DNA from: Parabacteroides sp. PFB2-10
GTDB lineage: Bacteria > Bacteroidota > Bacteroidia > Bacteroidales > Tannerellaceae
NCBI RefSeq assembly: GCF_029893085.1
Contig: NZ_JARXWI010000009.1
Coordinates: forward strand, 124,001 to 188,000
DNA length: 64,000 bases
Reading direction: 5' to 3'
Part shown: positions 52,701 to 60,315 of the stretch, piece by piece
Layout of the letters: the number at the start of each line of letters is the position of its first letter
Numbering within the stretch: position 1 is the stretch's first letter
Made by a program: the position numbers and the translations under genes
Notes under the pieces: generated by a model
What the model was told of the DNA's origin: nothing
Databases searched by the model: none
The model's input: the letters and a program-made list of their open reading frames with translations, nothing else

Positions 52701-54167
52701 GAATTCCCCTACCTGGTAGGTCTTCCCTTCGTATATATATTCATAAGCTACTGCCAAGACCTCGTCGGACTGCAACTGTGTGCGCAGGGAGATATAGCCT
52801 AACTGCTTATTTAATATGTATTCCGATTCTTCCAACTTACGGGCGCTCTCGATCTTCTCATACTCCACTCCCCCTTCCAGGAGCCCGGTCAATGCCTGAT
52901 TCACGCTGTTGATATTGCGCAAAGCGTCGATTGTGTTCACCTGGTCGTACAAGGTATTGGTCTTGTTGTAAGGAAGATTGGATGCGCCGGCGGGTTGCAC
53001 ATAGGTATCGTTGTAGATATGATCGGCATTATGTTCCGCCAGGTCGGAGAAAGCCACGATATTACGCGCCTGATTGAAATTGCTTCGTTTATTGGTCACC
53101 CATACCTCTACCCGGTTAATACTGATCATGGAAGAGATATGCGGCAACGAAGACATCGCCTGGTCGTATTTATCATAGAAATAATGCGAAAGGAAAAAGT
53201 GGCGGTTCTCATCGTATTGATCGATGGTCAGTTCAAAAGGTTTGGTTTGTACCCCACCTTTGCTACTGACTGTTTTGGATTCCGACTCCTGTTGTGCAAA
53301 CAGGGTGTTTACCCTCAGCTTCCCAAACTGAAGGTCTGCCTTTATACCAAACAGGGAAGCGCCACCCCGTATCAGGGAATTGCTGGTGGTCATGCTCACA
53401 TTCCCCGCCTCAATATTCTTAATAATCTCATCCTCTTCCCCTTTATAGGCCAGTTTCAGTTTCTTGGAATCAAAATCAAAAGAGGTCTGGGTGTTATAGT
53501 TCATATTGAAATTCACCTTGCTCCCCACCGATGCCTGCACATTCAACTGCACATTCTCATCGAAATTAAAAAAGGTACGACTACGGGAACGCTCGGGCAA
53601 GGAGGGGTTATTGGTGGTATTATTCTTCAGCCCCATCGTAATATCGGCAGAACCCTGCGTACGAACACGCACGCCTCCCGGTCCGAAGATCCGTTCTGCA
53701 GGTCCCAGATCGAACTGCATATCGGTCAGGTTAAACGCCTTCTCTGCCTCTTTCTGGAACTCCTCCTCGTTTTTCTGGCGGTAATAGGAACGTATAGACT
53801 CCCGGAGGCTATGATCCTGATACTCTTCCGGCGTCAGGCTGATAGGCGTCGTAATCTCCATATCGCCTATCTTGGAGCGGATCAGGTAATAGCCTGTGCG
53901 GATATCATACTCCACGGTTGTTTTCAGGTTCTCGGGATCGCGCAGGTCGATGGGAGATTGCTTCAATACATCTTCATATCCTTCGGGAGCTGTTTTGGCA
54001 ACCGGATACTTGACCACCGTATCGGGAGGCAATTCGCCGGGCAGATCTGCCGGAGCTATAAACTCTGTATTCCGGGATCCGAAATTCATAGCATATATTC
54101 CCATTCCAAACAGAAATAGGCCAATCAAAAGAATATATTTCAGTATCTTTTTCTTCATCCTTTTCAA
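46719..54167 (-). CDS. sprA: Type IX secretion outer-membrane translocon SprA/Sov
   Basis: A 2482-residue outer-membrane protein of the SprA/Sov family, the very large beta-barrel channel through which type IX cargo crosses the outer membrane. The N-terminal signal peptide (LKYILLIGLFLFGMGIYA) and the early conserved region (DMQFDLGPAERIFGPGGVRV, TQGSADITMGLK) are characteristic. The chain ends in an aromatic strand (FGISIRFSLTQ). The length is in the usual range of about 2400-2500. ATG 54167 or 54158 could be the start. It sits 26 bp after ruvA on the same strand, an arrangement also known in Flavobacteriia. No other T9SS gene (PorK, PorL, PorM, PorN, PorV) is in the window. Confidence 0.95.
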   Translation of the reverse strand: MKRMKKKILKYILLIGLFLFGMGIYAMNFGSRNTEFIAPADLPGELPPDTVVKYPVAKTAPEGYEDVLKQSPIDLRDPENLKTTVEYDIRTGYYLIRSKIGDMEITTPISLTPEEYQDHSLRESIRSYYRQKNEEEFQKEAEKAFNLTDMQFDLGPAERIFGPGGVRVRTQGSADITMGLKNNTTNNPSLPERSRSRTFFNFDENVQLNVQASVGSKVNFNMNYNTQTSFDFDSKKLKLAYKGEEDEIIKNIEAGNVSMTTSNSLIRGGASLFGIKADLQFGKLRVNTLFAQQESESKTVSSKGGVQTKPFELTIDQYDENRHFFLSHYFYDKYDQAMSSLPHISSMISINRVEVWVTNKRSNFNQARNIVAFSDLAEHNADHIYNDTYVQPAGASNLPYNKTNTLYDQVNTIDALRNINSVNQALTGLLEGGVEYEKIESARKLEESEYILNKQLGYISLRTQLQSDEVLAVAYEYIYEGKTYQVGEFSTDNVGGSGDNANNTASTLFVKLLKGTSLSPGMPFWKLMMKNVYYLGAYSIQKDKFKMDILYQSDTTGTYLNYISDGNIRDEILLRVMNLDRLDSQDNPRPDGFFDFLNGYTVHAETGRIFFPSVEPFGNYLRKKIGSDPIADKYVYEELYDSTLTVARQIAEKNKYLLRGEYRASSGAEIQLGATNVARGSVVVTAGGITLSENVDYTVDYTSGIVTILNESIISSNTPVSVRLEDQAAFSMQRKTMLGLDLNYQFSRDFMLGATIMHMSEMPLTVKTTMGNESVKNTLWGLNTSFKKESQWLTNMFDKLPLLELSKPSQISFNAEFAHLIAGHYKNKYSGGYTYLDDFESTQTGANLLNPYSWQLSSTPYQDGENPLFPEADRVNDITYGMNRALLSWYYIDGIMNRSNSTIIRDKDELSKHDVRAIPVAELFPNREQTYSESSILSVLNVAYYPNERGPYNLDIDNLNADGTLMNPEKRWGGMMRRIEQSDFETANFEFIEFWLMDPFLGENEMKEGGDLYFNLGDVSEDILKDEKKFFENGLPIDGDMSKVEETVWGRVPKYQSTGYAFDNTAGAREKQDVGLNGLSSDDEKSFGAYKEYLDKLPMVLSPETIDRMQSDPFSPFRDPAGDNYMYFRDDHYEGKEAGILERYKRFNGTEGNSKEATGTRNQAAKTLPDVEDLNQDNNLNENEKYYEYRVSLRKEDLVVGTNYIVDMRDTTVNLANNTKDRVKWYLFKIPVKKYNRTVGSIRDFKSIRFMRMYMTGFKQPTVLRFGTFELKRSDWRTYEQTLANPSLPPSVQGSLDVSSINIEENGDRQPVNYVLPPGVTRMLDPGQPQLRQENEQALSLKVTDLAPLDARAIYKTTIFDLRQYKRLQLFAHAENFKEIPELSSELRSGDFTVFIRLGSDYKNNYYEYEVPQTVTPPGRYYENNSDQLTVWPQENMIDIALDVFTDLKLNRNKARREGKEGVDYHLLYSEYDPNNTRNTISIIGNPTLSEVKTIMIGVRNNTNEIKSGEVWINELRLTEFNEEGGWAANANLNVAISDLGTVSASGRIETAGFGSLDQSLMERRMDDYMQYSVAANIQLGKFFPEKAKVNLPLYYAISNETVDPKYNPLDQDIKLQEALDIVETKAEKDSILRFSQDKVTTRSIALNNVKVDIRSKTPMPYDPANFSFGYSFSEQNKRNPETEYETTKDYRGTFAYNYTPYLPPLKPFDKMIKTNNGYTRYLKQLAINYLPSNISFQTSMMRNYYEIQLRDVGNTGMKMDPSFSQNFLWDRAFSIRWNLTNSLNFSFNSGTNARIEEPYVQVNKKLNYDDYQMWKDSVSQSIRDLGTPLKYDQSFQASWTLPLQSIPALDWIGATASYSATYNWDRGATLETDSVEIGNTIRNQRQINGQANLNFQNLYNKSAFLKKVNQRFTPRTASSSSRGRQQQAPKKKPRLEMEVTLNPDSGTIVKHNMMENRVKITARTLEGKSYPIKAKGLNYAEAIIHTKDTVTLKIVIQPAAKDFSGVMTDVAQYSARFLMMLRRMNISYTQVDGMTISGFRPEIGNTFGQQRGGTLAPGLGFAFGDVRRSFIDDAYNRGWLVTENNVNPAIINLSTVLDLRANLEPITGLKIDLNANRTASENTQVQYMYDGMPEIRGGSFTMTTISLRSTFKRGGSASDNYASEAFKDFLDNRDIIRDRVQQQYTGKKYPNSGFLEGTSYAGTDFQSDLEGGVYRNSADVLIPSFIAAYTGKDAKKVNLSPFPSLSSLLPNWSITYDGLVQIPFFKKYFKNFVLSHRYRSTYSIGSYTSSLNWVSAGGDLGFISSTQSDNPIPSSPYEMSSVAISESFNPLLGADATLVSNMTGRLAYNTSSTLSLNVSSYQIVESLNDELVVGIGYKITEFNKVLKRKASQNFSNDLDIRFDYSYRKTQSLIRKIEENLTQATSGNVTQTLMFSLDYGLSRALSLRAFYDLQINKPLISSASFPTSNSNFGISIRFSLTQ

Positions 54168-54193
54168 TTGTCAACCCCGTAAGGGAGCAACTA

Positions 54194-54781
54194 TCACAGC
54201 ATCCGCAAAGCCGATTTCACCACCTGCTCCACCGGCAGCGCAGGGGAACTCTTCACGATAGATAAAACTGTTTTCTGGGATGCCGCCTTCGGGAAACCAA
54301 GCATAACAAGCGCGGCAACTGCCTCCTCCACCACATCGGCATTACCCATCAGGGCGCCCGGAGTGGCTGGTACATCTCCCAAAGGTTTCACCTTGTTCTT
54401 GAGGTCGACTAAGATACGTTGCGCGGTCTTCAACCCAATGCCTTTAACGGCAGTCAATGCTGCTTCATTCCTGGAGACAATCACCTGCACCAACTCATCG
54501 GGCGGCAGGGAGGAGAGAATCATGCGTGCGGTATTGGGGCCAACGCCCGATACGGAGGTCAATTGCGTAAACAACTCCCGTTCCTGTTTGTCGGCAAAGC
54601 CAAATAAAATATGGGCATCTTCGCGGATCACCTCCAGTACATAGATCTTTCCGGTCTGCCGGCCATTGAATGCACTGTATGTGGTGAGTGAGATATTGAG
54701 TTCATAGCCGATTCCGGCACACTCCATTACCATACGGGCAGGGGTTAATTCTGTGATTTCCCCTTTAATATATTCGATCAT
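54194..54781 (-). CDS. ruvA: Holliday junction branch migration protein RuvA
   Basis: A 195-residue subunit that binds Holliday junctions and loads the RuvB motor. It has an N-terminal OB fold (MIEYIKGEITELTPARMVM), two helix-hairpin-helix motifs (LTSVSGVGPNTARMIL and LTAVKGIGLKTAQRIL) and the C-terminal domain III that contacts RuvB. The length is normal. It is probably co-transcribed with sprA downstream. Confidence 0.95.
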   Translation of the reverse strand: MIEYIKGEITELTPARMVMECAGIGYELNISLTTYSAFNGRQTGKIYVLEVIREDAHILFGFADKQERELFTQLTSVSGVGPNTARMILSSLPPDELVQVIVSRNEAALTAVKGIGLKTAQRILVDLKNKVKPLGDVPATPGALMGNADVVEEAVAALVMLGFPKAASQKTVLSIVKSSPALPVEQVVKSALRML

Positions 54782-54873
54782 TTTCGCGCGCTCTTATGTT
54801 AGTCGTACCTATTATAACGCAAATTTTGACAAAAGCGTATATCCGGAAGGAAGAAAATCTTGACGGAGAGCGA

Positions 54874-56328
54874 TTACTGCTTCCAGAAACCCGGCACCAG
54901 AATAGTCAAAACAGTAAATATTTCCAGACGCCCGGTCATCATCAAAAAGGAAAGAAACCATTTGGAAACCACAGGTACCTCCGCATAGTTGCCGATAGGA
55001 CCTAACGAACCCAGCCCTGGTCCCACGTTGCTGATCGCCGAAATAGCAGCACTCACCGACTCTTCAAAGGTCATTCCATCTAATGCCAATACCAGGCAGC
55101 TGACCAATACCAATGTGATATAGGCAAAAACAAACGCCAATACCCGCTGCACGATCTCGGTCGATACCACATGGCCGTTCATCCGCACCGGAATGATGGC
55201 ATGCGGATGGGTTTGTTTCTTAAATTCATTGGAAAGGTTTTTCGTAAGAATCACAAAACGCCCCATTTTCAATCCGCCACTGGTAGAGCCTGCACAACCG
55301 CAGATAATCATCAATAACAAGACAATTACCCAATAGAATCCGCCCCAGGTGATATAATCTTCGACCGCAAATCCGCAGGTGCTGATGATCGACACCACCT
55401 CGAAAGCCGATTTGCGGAAGGCCACCTCTATATCCGATTCAAACCCGTTATACAACAGCCAGGTCACCGTCAGGGCAATCGCCCCTAAGACAAAAAAGGC
55501 AAACCACCTGAACTCTTCATCCTTGAAAAGCTTCGAGGGTTGACGGTTCATACAGAAATAGATCAGGGTGATATTGGTTGCTCCGATAAACATAAAGAGC
55601 ATAATGACGTAATGGATGTAGGGAGAATCCCAATAGGCAACAGAGCTGTTCTTCGTGGAATAGCCACCGGTCGAGATAGTTGTCAGTCCATGATTCAAGG
55701 CATCGTAGAAGTCCATCGGCCCTACCCAGAGCAAGACAACCACCAATACCGTCAGAAACAGGTAGACGCCCGACAGTCGTTTGGCCACCTGGGCGATGCG
55801 CGGACGAAACCGCTCGTGTGTGATTCCCGGCGTCTCCGCATCGAAAAGCTGGGAGGCTCCTCCCCCGAATATCGGAAGCAGTGCTACCGTAAACACGATC
55901 ATGCCGATCCCCCCTTGCCATTGTGTCAGACTTCGCCAAAACAGGATCCCTTTCGGCAACGCCTCTATATCGGTCAGGATGGAGGCTCCTGTTGTCGTAA
56001 ACCCTGACATGGTTTCGTAGAAGGCATCCGTTACATTATCGATATATCCCCCCAATAGGAAAGGCATCATGCCAAAGAAGGAGAGAAACAGCCAGGTAAA
56101 CGTCACGGTCAGCATCCCTTCCCGACGTCCGGCATTAAACTCGTCGGCATTCTTTCCGATCAGGAAAAACAATACCCCCGCCCCAAAAAGGATCGCACTG
56201 GAATAGAGTAAAGGGAATAGGTCATCCCCCCCATAGAGAAAAGCTACCAAGGTCGCCAGAAGCATAAAGACTGTTTCGAAAAGAAACATCAGCCCGAGCA
56301 TTTTTATGATGAAACGAACGTTTATCAA
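54874..56328 (-). CDS. trkH: Trk potassium uptake membrane subunit
   Basis: A 484-residue K+ transporter subunit of the TrkH/TrkG family with about ten membrane helices and four pore-loop repeats. The selectivity-filter glycines can be seen in SGFTTTGASI, TTISTGGYST, STCGFAVED and SNVGPGLGSLG. It works with TrkA, encoded just upstream on the same strand. It starts 84 bp after trkA, with an AT-rich repeat in the gap. Confidence 0.94.
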   Translation of the reverse strand: MINVRFIIKMLGLMFLFETVFMLLATLVAFLYGGDDLFPLLYSSAILFGAGVLFFLIGKNADEFNAGRREGMLTVTFTWLFLSFFGMMPFLLGGYIDNVTDAFYETMSGFTTTGASILTDIEALPKGILFWRSLTQWQGGIGMIVFTVALLPIFGGGASQLFDAETPGITHERFRPRIAQVAKRLSGVYLFLTVLVVVLLWVGPMDFYDALNHGLTTISTGGYSTKNSSVAYWDSPYIHYVIMLFMFIGATNITLIYFCMNRQPSKLFKDEEFRWFAFFVLGAIALTVTWLLYNGFESDIEVAFRKSAFEVVSIISTCGFAVEDYITWGGFYWVIVLLLMIICGCAGSTSGGLKMGRFVILTKNLSNEFKKQTHPHAIIPVRMNGHVVSTEIVQRVLAFVFAYITLVLVSCLVLALDGMTFEESVSAAISAISNVGPGLGSLGPIGNYAEVPVVSKWFLSFLMMTGRLEIFTVLTILVPGFWKQ

Positions 56329-56340
56329 TTGATAATTGCT

Positions 56341-56412
56341 AATTTAAAATTGATAGTCAATAATTTATGATCGTTAATGGATAATTATCCATTATCCATT
56401 AACAATTATCCA
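56341..56412. repeat. AT-rich short repeat in the trkA-trkH gap
   Basis: The gap contains direct and inverted copies of TTAATGGATAATTATCC and TTATCCATTA, which could fold into a long AT hairpin. It resembles the repeats at 4318-4392 and 57755-57832. Confidence 0.6.
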
Positions 56413-57750
56413 TTAATTAAAATAGTCTTCCAGTTTGCGCATTGCCGTATCTAAGCAGAACACCACCACATGGTCGTAGGCCTGTATCTGGGTATTCCCG
56501 TTGATCAGCATCGGTTCGCCATTGCGGATAAGCCCACCCAATGTCATATCGGATGGCAACTTCAGGTCGCGCACCATTTTCTTCGTAATCTTCGAATCCG
56601 GACGGGCTACCAATTCCGCTACGTCGGCGTTGGCAAAAGTCAGGCATTTCACATTGGTTACATCGGCATCCAACAGGAATTGGTAGATGTAGCTCGCCGC
56701 TATCTGCTTCTTATTGATCACCGCACCGATATCCATACTCTCCGCCATCGACACATATTCCATATTCTCCACACCGGCAATTGTTTTAAACACACTATAC
56801 CGTTTCGCTGCCAGGCACGCCAGAATGTTGGTACTCGCGTTCTCCGTCAGGGCAATAAACGCCTGGGAGTCTTTGATCCCCTCCTGTTTCAACAGGTCCG
56901 GATCGCGTCCGTCGCCATTGATCACCAACACATTACCCGGCACCACCTCCGCAATGCGATGGCTCTTCTCTTTATCTAATTCGATCAGCCGGATGCGAAT
57001 ATGATTCGGCAGGTACTGGCAAGCACGAATGGCGATACGGCTTCCGCCCATGATGATAATCTTTTTCACTTCAGGATCCTCTTTCCCGGCCTGTTTGCGT
57101 ACCTCTTCCACACCGGCTTTGGTGGTCGTGAAGAAGAGCAGGTCGCCCGAACGGATCACATCGCTTCCGCGTGGAATGATCGTTTCATGTTGCCGCTTGA
57201 TAGCTACGACGTGATAGAGCTTGTTCTCGCTCGGCAGTTCATTTATCTGTTTGTCTACCAACCATGAGTTGTCGCGCACCTTTACCCCGATCAGTATCAG
57301 AGCCCCTCCGAAAAGTTCCCAATACTGGCGCGTCCAGGGACGGCGTATGTCGGAGACAATCTCCTTCGCAGCAAGCATTTCCGGATAGATCAACGTATTG
57401 ACTCCCAGGTTCTCAAAGAATTCTTTATTCTTAGGCAACAGATATTCGTAGTTGTTGATGCGGGCAACCGTCCGTTTGGCACCCAGGTTGTGCGCCAGCA
57501 TACAGGCCATCACATTGGTCGTCTCTTCGGGCGTGACGCTCACAAAGAGATCCGCCCCGCCTATCCCGGCCTCTTCCAGGTTGCGCAGCGAGGTCGGATT
57601 GCCCACTACGGGCAATATATCCATATTGGAATTGGGGAAAACCAGGCGATCTTCGTCTTCGTCCATCAGAATGATATCCATCTTCTCCTGGGATAACATC
57701 TTGGCTAAATGGGTTCCTACCGCCCCGGCTCCGGCAATAATTATCTTCAT
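56413..57750 (-). CDS. trkA: Trk potassium uptake NAD-binding regulator
   Basis: A 445-residue cytoplasmic regulator of TrkH with two RCK units, each an RCK-N Rossmann domain (MKIIIAGAGAVGTHLAKML and IIIMGGSRIAIRACQYL) and an RCK-C ligand domain. It gates K+ uptake in response to NAD(H) or ATP in characterised systems. The second Rossmann loop reads GGSRIA rather than GxGxxG, so nucleotide binding there may be weaker. Confidence 0.94.
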   Translation of the reverse strand: MKIIIAGAGAVGTHLAKMLSQEKMDIILMDEDEDRLVFPNSNMDILPVVGNPTSLRNLEEAGIGGADLFVSVTPEETTNVMACMLAHNLGAKRTVARINNYEYLLPKNKEFFENLGVNTLIYPEMLAAKEIVSDIRRPWTRQYWELFGGALILIGVKVRDNSWLVDKQINELPSENKLYHVVAIKRQHETIIPRGSDVIRSGDLLFFTTTKAGVEEVRKQAGKEDPEVKKIIIMGGSRIAIRACQYLPNHIRIRLIELDKEKSHRIAEVVPGNVLVINGDGRDPDLLKQEGIKDSQAFIALTENASTNILACLAAKRYSVFKTIAGVENMEYVSMAESMDIGAVINKKQIAASYIYQFLLDADVTNVKCLTFANADVAELVARPDSKITKKMVRDLKLPSDMTLGGLIRNGEPMLINGNTQIQAYDHVVVFCLDTAMRKLEDYFN

Positions 57751-57754
57751 TTTC

Positions 57755-57832
57755 TAAAAATTATGAATTATGAATTATGAATTATGAGATTTGCGCTCAT
57801 TCATAATTCATAATTCATCATTCATAATTTGT
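57755..57832. repeat. AT-rich tandem and inverted repeat between dxs and trkA
   Basis: The 9-bp unit ATTATGAAT is repeated about three times, followed by GAGATTTGCGCTC and then the inverted unit ATTCATAAT repeated about three times. The whole gap can fold into one long AT hairpin with a GC-containing loop. A related sequence, CATTCATAATTCATAATTA, is in the gap at 1035-1063. Confidence 0.7.
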
Positions 57833-59709
57833 TTTTTAATGCTTTCCGCATCCATCCCGCACAGCTTATACAATTCCGGGATAGATCCTTGTTCCACAAA
57901 CGAATCGCCTACGCCTATCCGTTCCACTTTTGCCGGATAGCCATGGCTGTTCATAAACTCCATCACCACAGAGCCAAGGCCTCCCTGTATCACGCCGTTC
58001 TCGACCGTGATGATGCGTTTGTATGTCCGTCCCACCTCGTGCAGGATCTCCTCGTCGATTGGCTTCAGGTAGATCATGTCGTAATGGGCTACCGATGCGC
58101 CTTCCTTTTCGGCTTCGTCGATCGCTTTTATCACCTCGTTGCCTATCGGTCCGATCGATAAGACTGCCAGATCACGTCCTTCTCTCAACAGCCGTCCTTT
58201 GCCGACAGGCAAAATCTCCATGGGGTTGCGCCAGTCTTTCTTTTCGCCTTTGCCCCGCGGGTAGCGGATTACAAACGGCGAGTCCACCGCCGCATACGCT
58301 GTGTACATCAGGTTGCGCAGATCGATCTCATGAAGCGGAGAGGCAATGATCAGGTTAGGGATCGGACGCATATAGGCCAGGTCGAACACCCCATGATGCG
58401 TCGGCCCGTCTTCGCCGACCAATCCGGCACGATCTAAGCAGAACACCACATGCAGGTTCTGCAAAGCCACGTCGTGGATCACCATATCATACGCCCGCTG
58501 CATAAAGGAGGAATAGATATTACAGAAAGGTATCATGCCCTCTTTGGCCAGTCCGGCCGAGAAGGTGACAGCATGCCCCTCGGCAATCCCCACATCAAAC
58601 GCGCGATCGGGAAAGGCTTTCATCATCATGCACATGGAGCTTCCGGTCGGCATGGCGGGCGTGATCCCGACAATACGCTCGTCTTTTTCCGCCAGTTCCA
58701 CCAACGTATGCCCGAATACATCCTGATAGAGTTGCGGTTCGTCTAAGTTTTTCGGCAATAGGCGCTTCCCGGTCTCCTTATTGAATTTGCCCGGCGCGTG
58801 CCATTCGGTGGCCGACAGTTCGGCCGGTTTGAATCCTTTTCCTTTTGTAGTCTTTATATGCAACAGGGTTGGTCCCTGCAGGTCTTTGATATCGTTCAGT
58901 ATTTTGATCAGATACTTCACATTATGTCCGTCCACCGGGCCGAAATAGCGGATGCTGAATCCCTCAAACAGGTTATGCTGTTTGGTCAATAAGGCCTTCA
59001 GGCTGTTGTTGAAGCGGAGGATGCTGCCTTTGCGGTCGTCGGAGATCAGCTTCAGCCGTTTCATGGTCATAAAGGTGTCGTAGCGCAATTTGTTGTACGC
59101 CTTGCTGCTTGTGATATCTACCAAATATTGGCTCATGCCACCCACGCTCTGGTCGATCGCCATATCGTTGTCGTTGAGAATAATCAACAGGTTGTTCGGG
59201 TTGCTGGAGGCATTGTTCAACCCCTCGAAAGCCAACCCGCCGGTCATGGAGCCATCGCCAATCACCGCCACCACCTTGCGCGCATCATTCTTCTGCAATT
59301 TGGCAGCAACCGACATACCCAGTGCCGCCGAGATAGAGGTAGAGGCATGGCCGGCAACAAACGCATCGTAAGCGCTCTCGTTCGGACTGGGAAATCCACT
59401 GATCCCCTTCAGGGTGCGCAACGTACGAAACGCCTCTCTCCTACCCGTCAGTATCTTATGCCCGTAGGCCTGGTGTCCCACGTCCCACACAATGCGGTCT
59501 TCGGGAGTATTAAACACATAATGGAGCGCCACCGTCAGTTCCACTGTTCCCAGGCTGGCACCCAGGTGTCCGGGATGCTCCGATAACACATCTATAATAT
59601 AATTGCGCAACTCGTCGCATACCTGCGGAAGTTCATCCAGCCTCAGGCGCCGAAGATCCTTCGGGTCATCGATCGCCTCCAGTAAACGCTCGTTTTTGCC
59701 ATCTGTCAT
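57808..59709 (-). CDS. dxs: 1-deoxy-D-xylulose-5-phosphate synthase
   Basis: A 633-residue thiamine-diphosphate enzyme that condenses pyruvate and glyceraldehyde 3-phosphate, the first step of the MEP isoprenoid pathway. The TPP motif is [16 protein letters not shown] with LNDNDMAI. The pyrimidine-domain regions [14 protein letters not shown] and [11 protein letters not shown] and the C-terminal transketolase domain are present. The ATG at 59709 ([15 protein letters not shown]) is chosen over the frame's upstream end at 59811, which reads through the promoter region. It is the first gene of a dxs-trkA-trkH run. Confidence 0.96.
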   Translation of the reverse strand: MTDGKNERLLEAIDDPKDLRRLRLDELPQVCDELRNYIIDVLSEHPGHLGASLGTVELTVALHYVFNTPEDRIVWDVGHQAYGHKILTGRREAFRTLRTLKGISGFPSPNESAYDAFVAGHASTSISAALGMSVAAKLQKNDARKVVAVIGDGSMTGGLAFEGLNNASSNPNNLLIILNDNDMAIDQSVGGMSQYLVDITSSKAYNKLRYDTFMTMKRLKLISDDRKGSILRFNNSLKALLTKQHNLFEGFSIRYFGPVDGHNVKYLIKILNDIKDLQGPTLLHIKTTKGKGFKPAELSATEWHAPGKFNKETGKRLLPKNLDEPQLYQDVFGHTLVELAEKDERIVGITPAMPTGSSMCMMMKAFPDRAFDVGIAEGHAVTFSAGLAKEGMIPFCNIYSSFMQRAYDMVIHDVALQNLHVVFCLDRAGLVGEDGPTHHGVFDLAYMRPIPNLIIASPLHEIDLRNLMYTAYAAVDSPFVIRYPRGKGEKKDWRNPMEILPVGKGRLLREGRDLAVLSIGPIGNEVIKAIDEAEKEGASVAHYDMIYLKPIDEEILHEVGRTYKRIITVENGVIQGGLGSVVMEFMNSHGYPAKVERIGVGDSFVEQGSIPELYKLCGMDAESIKKQIMNDEL

Positions 59710-59727
59710 ATTCACACAAATTTGCTG

Positions 59728-59735
59728 CAAAAGTA
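59728..59735 (-). promoter_or_regulatory. dxs -7 promoter element
   Basis: The minus strand reads TACTTTTG, 18 bp before the chosen dxs ATG. No clear -33 TTG was found. Confidence 0.5.
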
Positions 59736-59886
59736 CGGAATAAACCCCATATATAAGAATAAAACGAATGGATTTGAAGGATATTGCCTGACACACACCT
59801 CCATCCGCCACGGCTTGGTTGGCGCAACCAGAACAGGTGCAGGTATTTTCACATATTGTAAATTTTGAGGATACAGCCCCTCCAAA

Positions 59887-59954
59887 CCTCCCCCAAGGGG
59901 AGGCTTAAGGTTAATATGGTAAAATTGGAATATACTGAAGTCCGGAAGGACTTC
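59887..59954. repeat. Two short hairpins in the gap upstream of dxs
   Basis: CCTCCCC-CAA-GGGGAGG (59887-59903) repeats the first hairpin of the sdhA-sdhB gap. GAAGTCC-GGAA-GGACTTC (59937-59954) is identical to 62213-62230. Neither is followed by a T-tract. A further shared string, ATCTTCAATTTCTTCCC followed by AAATTCAGTAAC-like sequence, occurs here (about 59981-60016) and near the GH2 gene (30343-30377). Confidence 0.75.
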
Positions 59955-60074
59955 TTGACCACCACCTTCTCTTGATTTCCATCTTCAATTTCTTCCCTCT
60001 TTGAAAAATTCAGTAACTATTCCCCTCTCTTGTGGACAGGGGGAGAGGTCTCTTTTTTAAAACTGTCAAAATCT

Positions 60075-60205
60075 CGATTGTAAGCAAAAAGCCCGTTTTA
60101 CTTACAAATCCATACGTTAAAAAGTGTTTCTCCCGGGAGTTTGCCTCCGAAGTCCCGCTTTTTTGCGCGCAAAGTCCCTCGAAAATTACAAATCGTAAGT
60201 TGAGG
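60075..60205 (+). repeat. Dispersed CCCGGGAG intergenic repeat, copy D
   Basis: It is nearly identical to copy C (29818-29950): CGATTGTAAGCAAA, CGTTTTACTTACAAATCC, ATACGTTAAAAAGTG, TTTCTCCCGGGAGTTTG, GCTTTTTTGCGCGCAAA, GAAAATTACAAATCGTAA. It lies between dxs and the terminator of the fimbrillin-like gene. Confidence 0.8.
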
Positions 60206-60215
60206 GTATTTGTCA

Positions 60216-60245
60216 AAAACAAAAGGGCTGCCTTTCCGGCAGCCC
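60216..60245 (-). terminator. Terminator of the fimbrillin-like gene
   Basis: On the minus strand GGGCTGCC-GGAAA-GGCAGCCC (60245-60225) is a perfect 8-bp stem followed by TTTTGTTTTTG. Confidence 0.88.
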
Positions 60246-60315
60246 CTTATTAAGATTTCGAAATAACTTGTTTCTATTATTTATAATCCCTAATACAATA
60301 GTATACTTTATATTA

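Noticed and set aside
52995-54119. 374-residue open frame on the plus strand opposite sprA
   Set aside because: It is a mirror of the sprA coding frame, has no recognisable fold, start signal or promoter, and its composition (His, Ile, Arg rich) is that of an antisense shadow.
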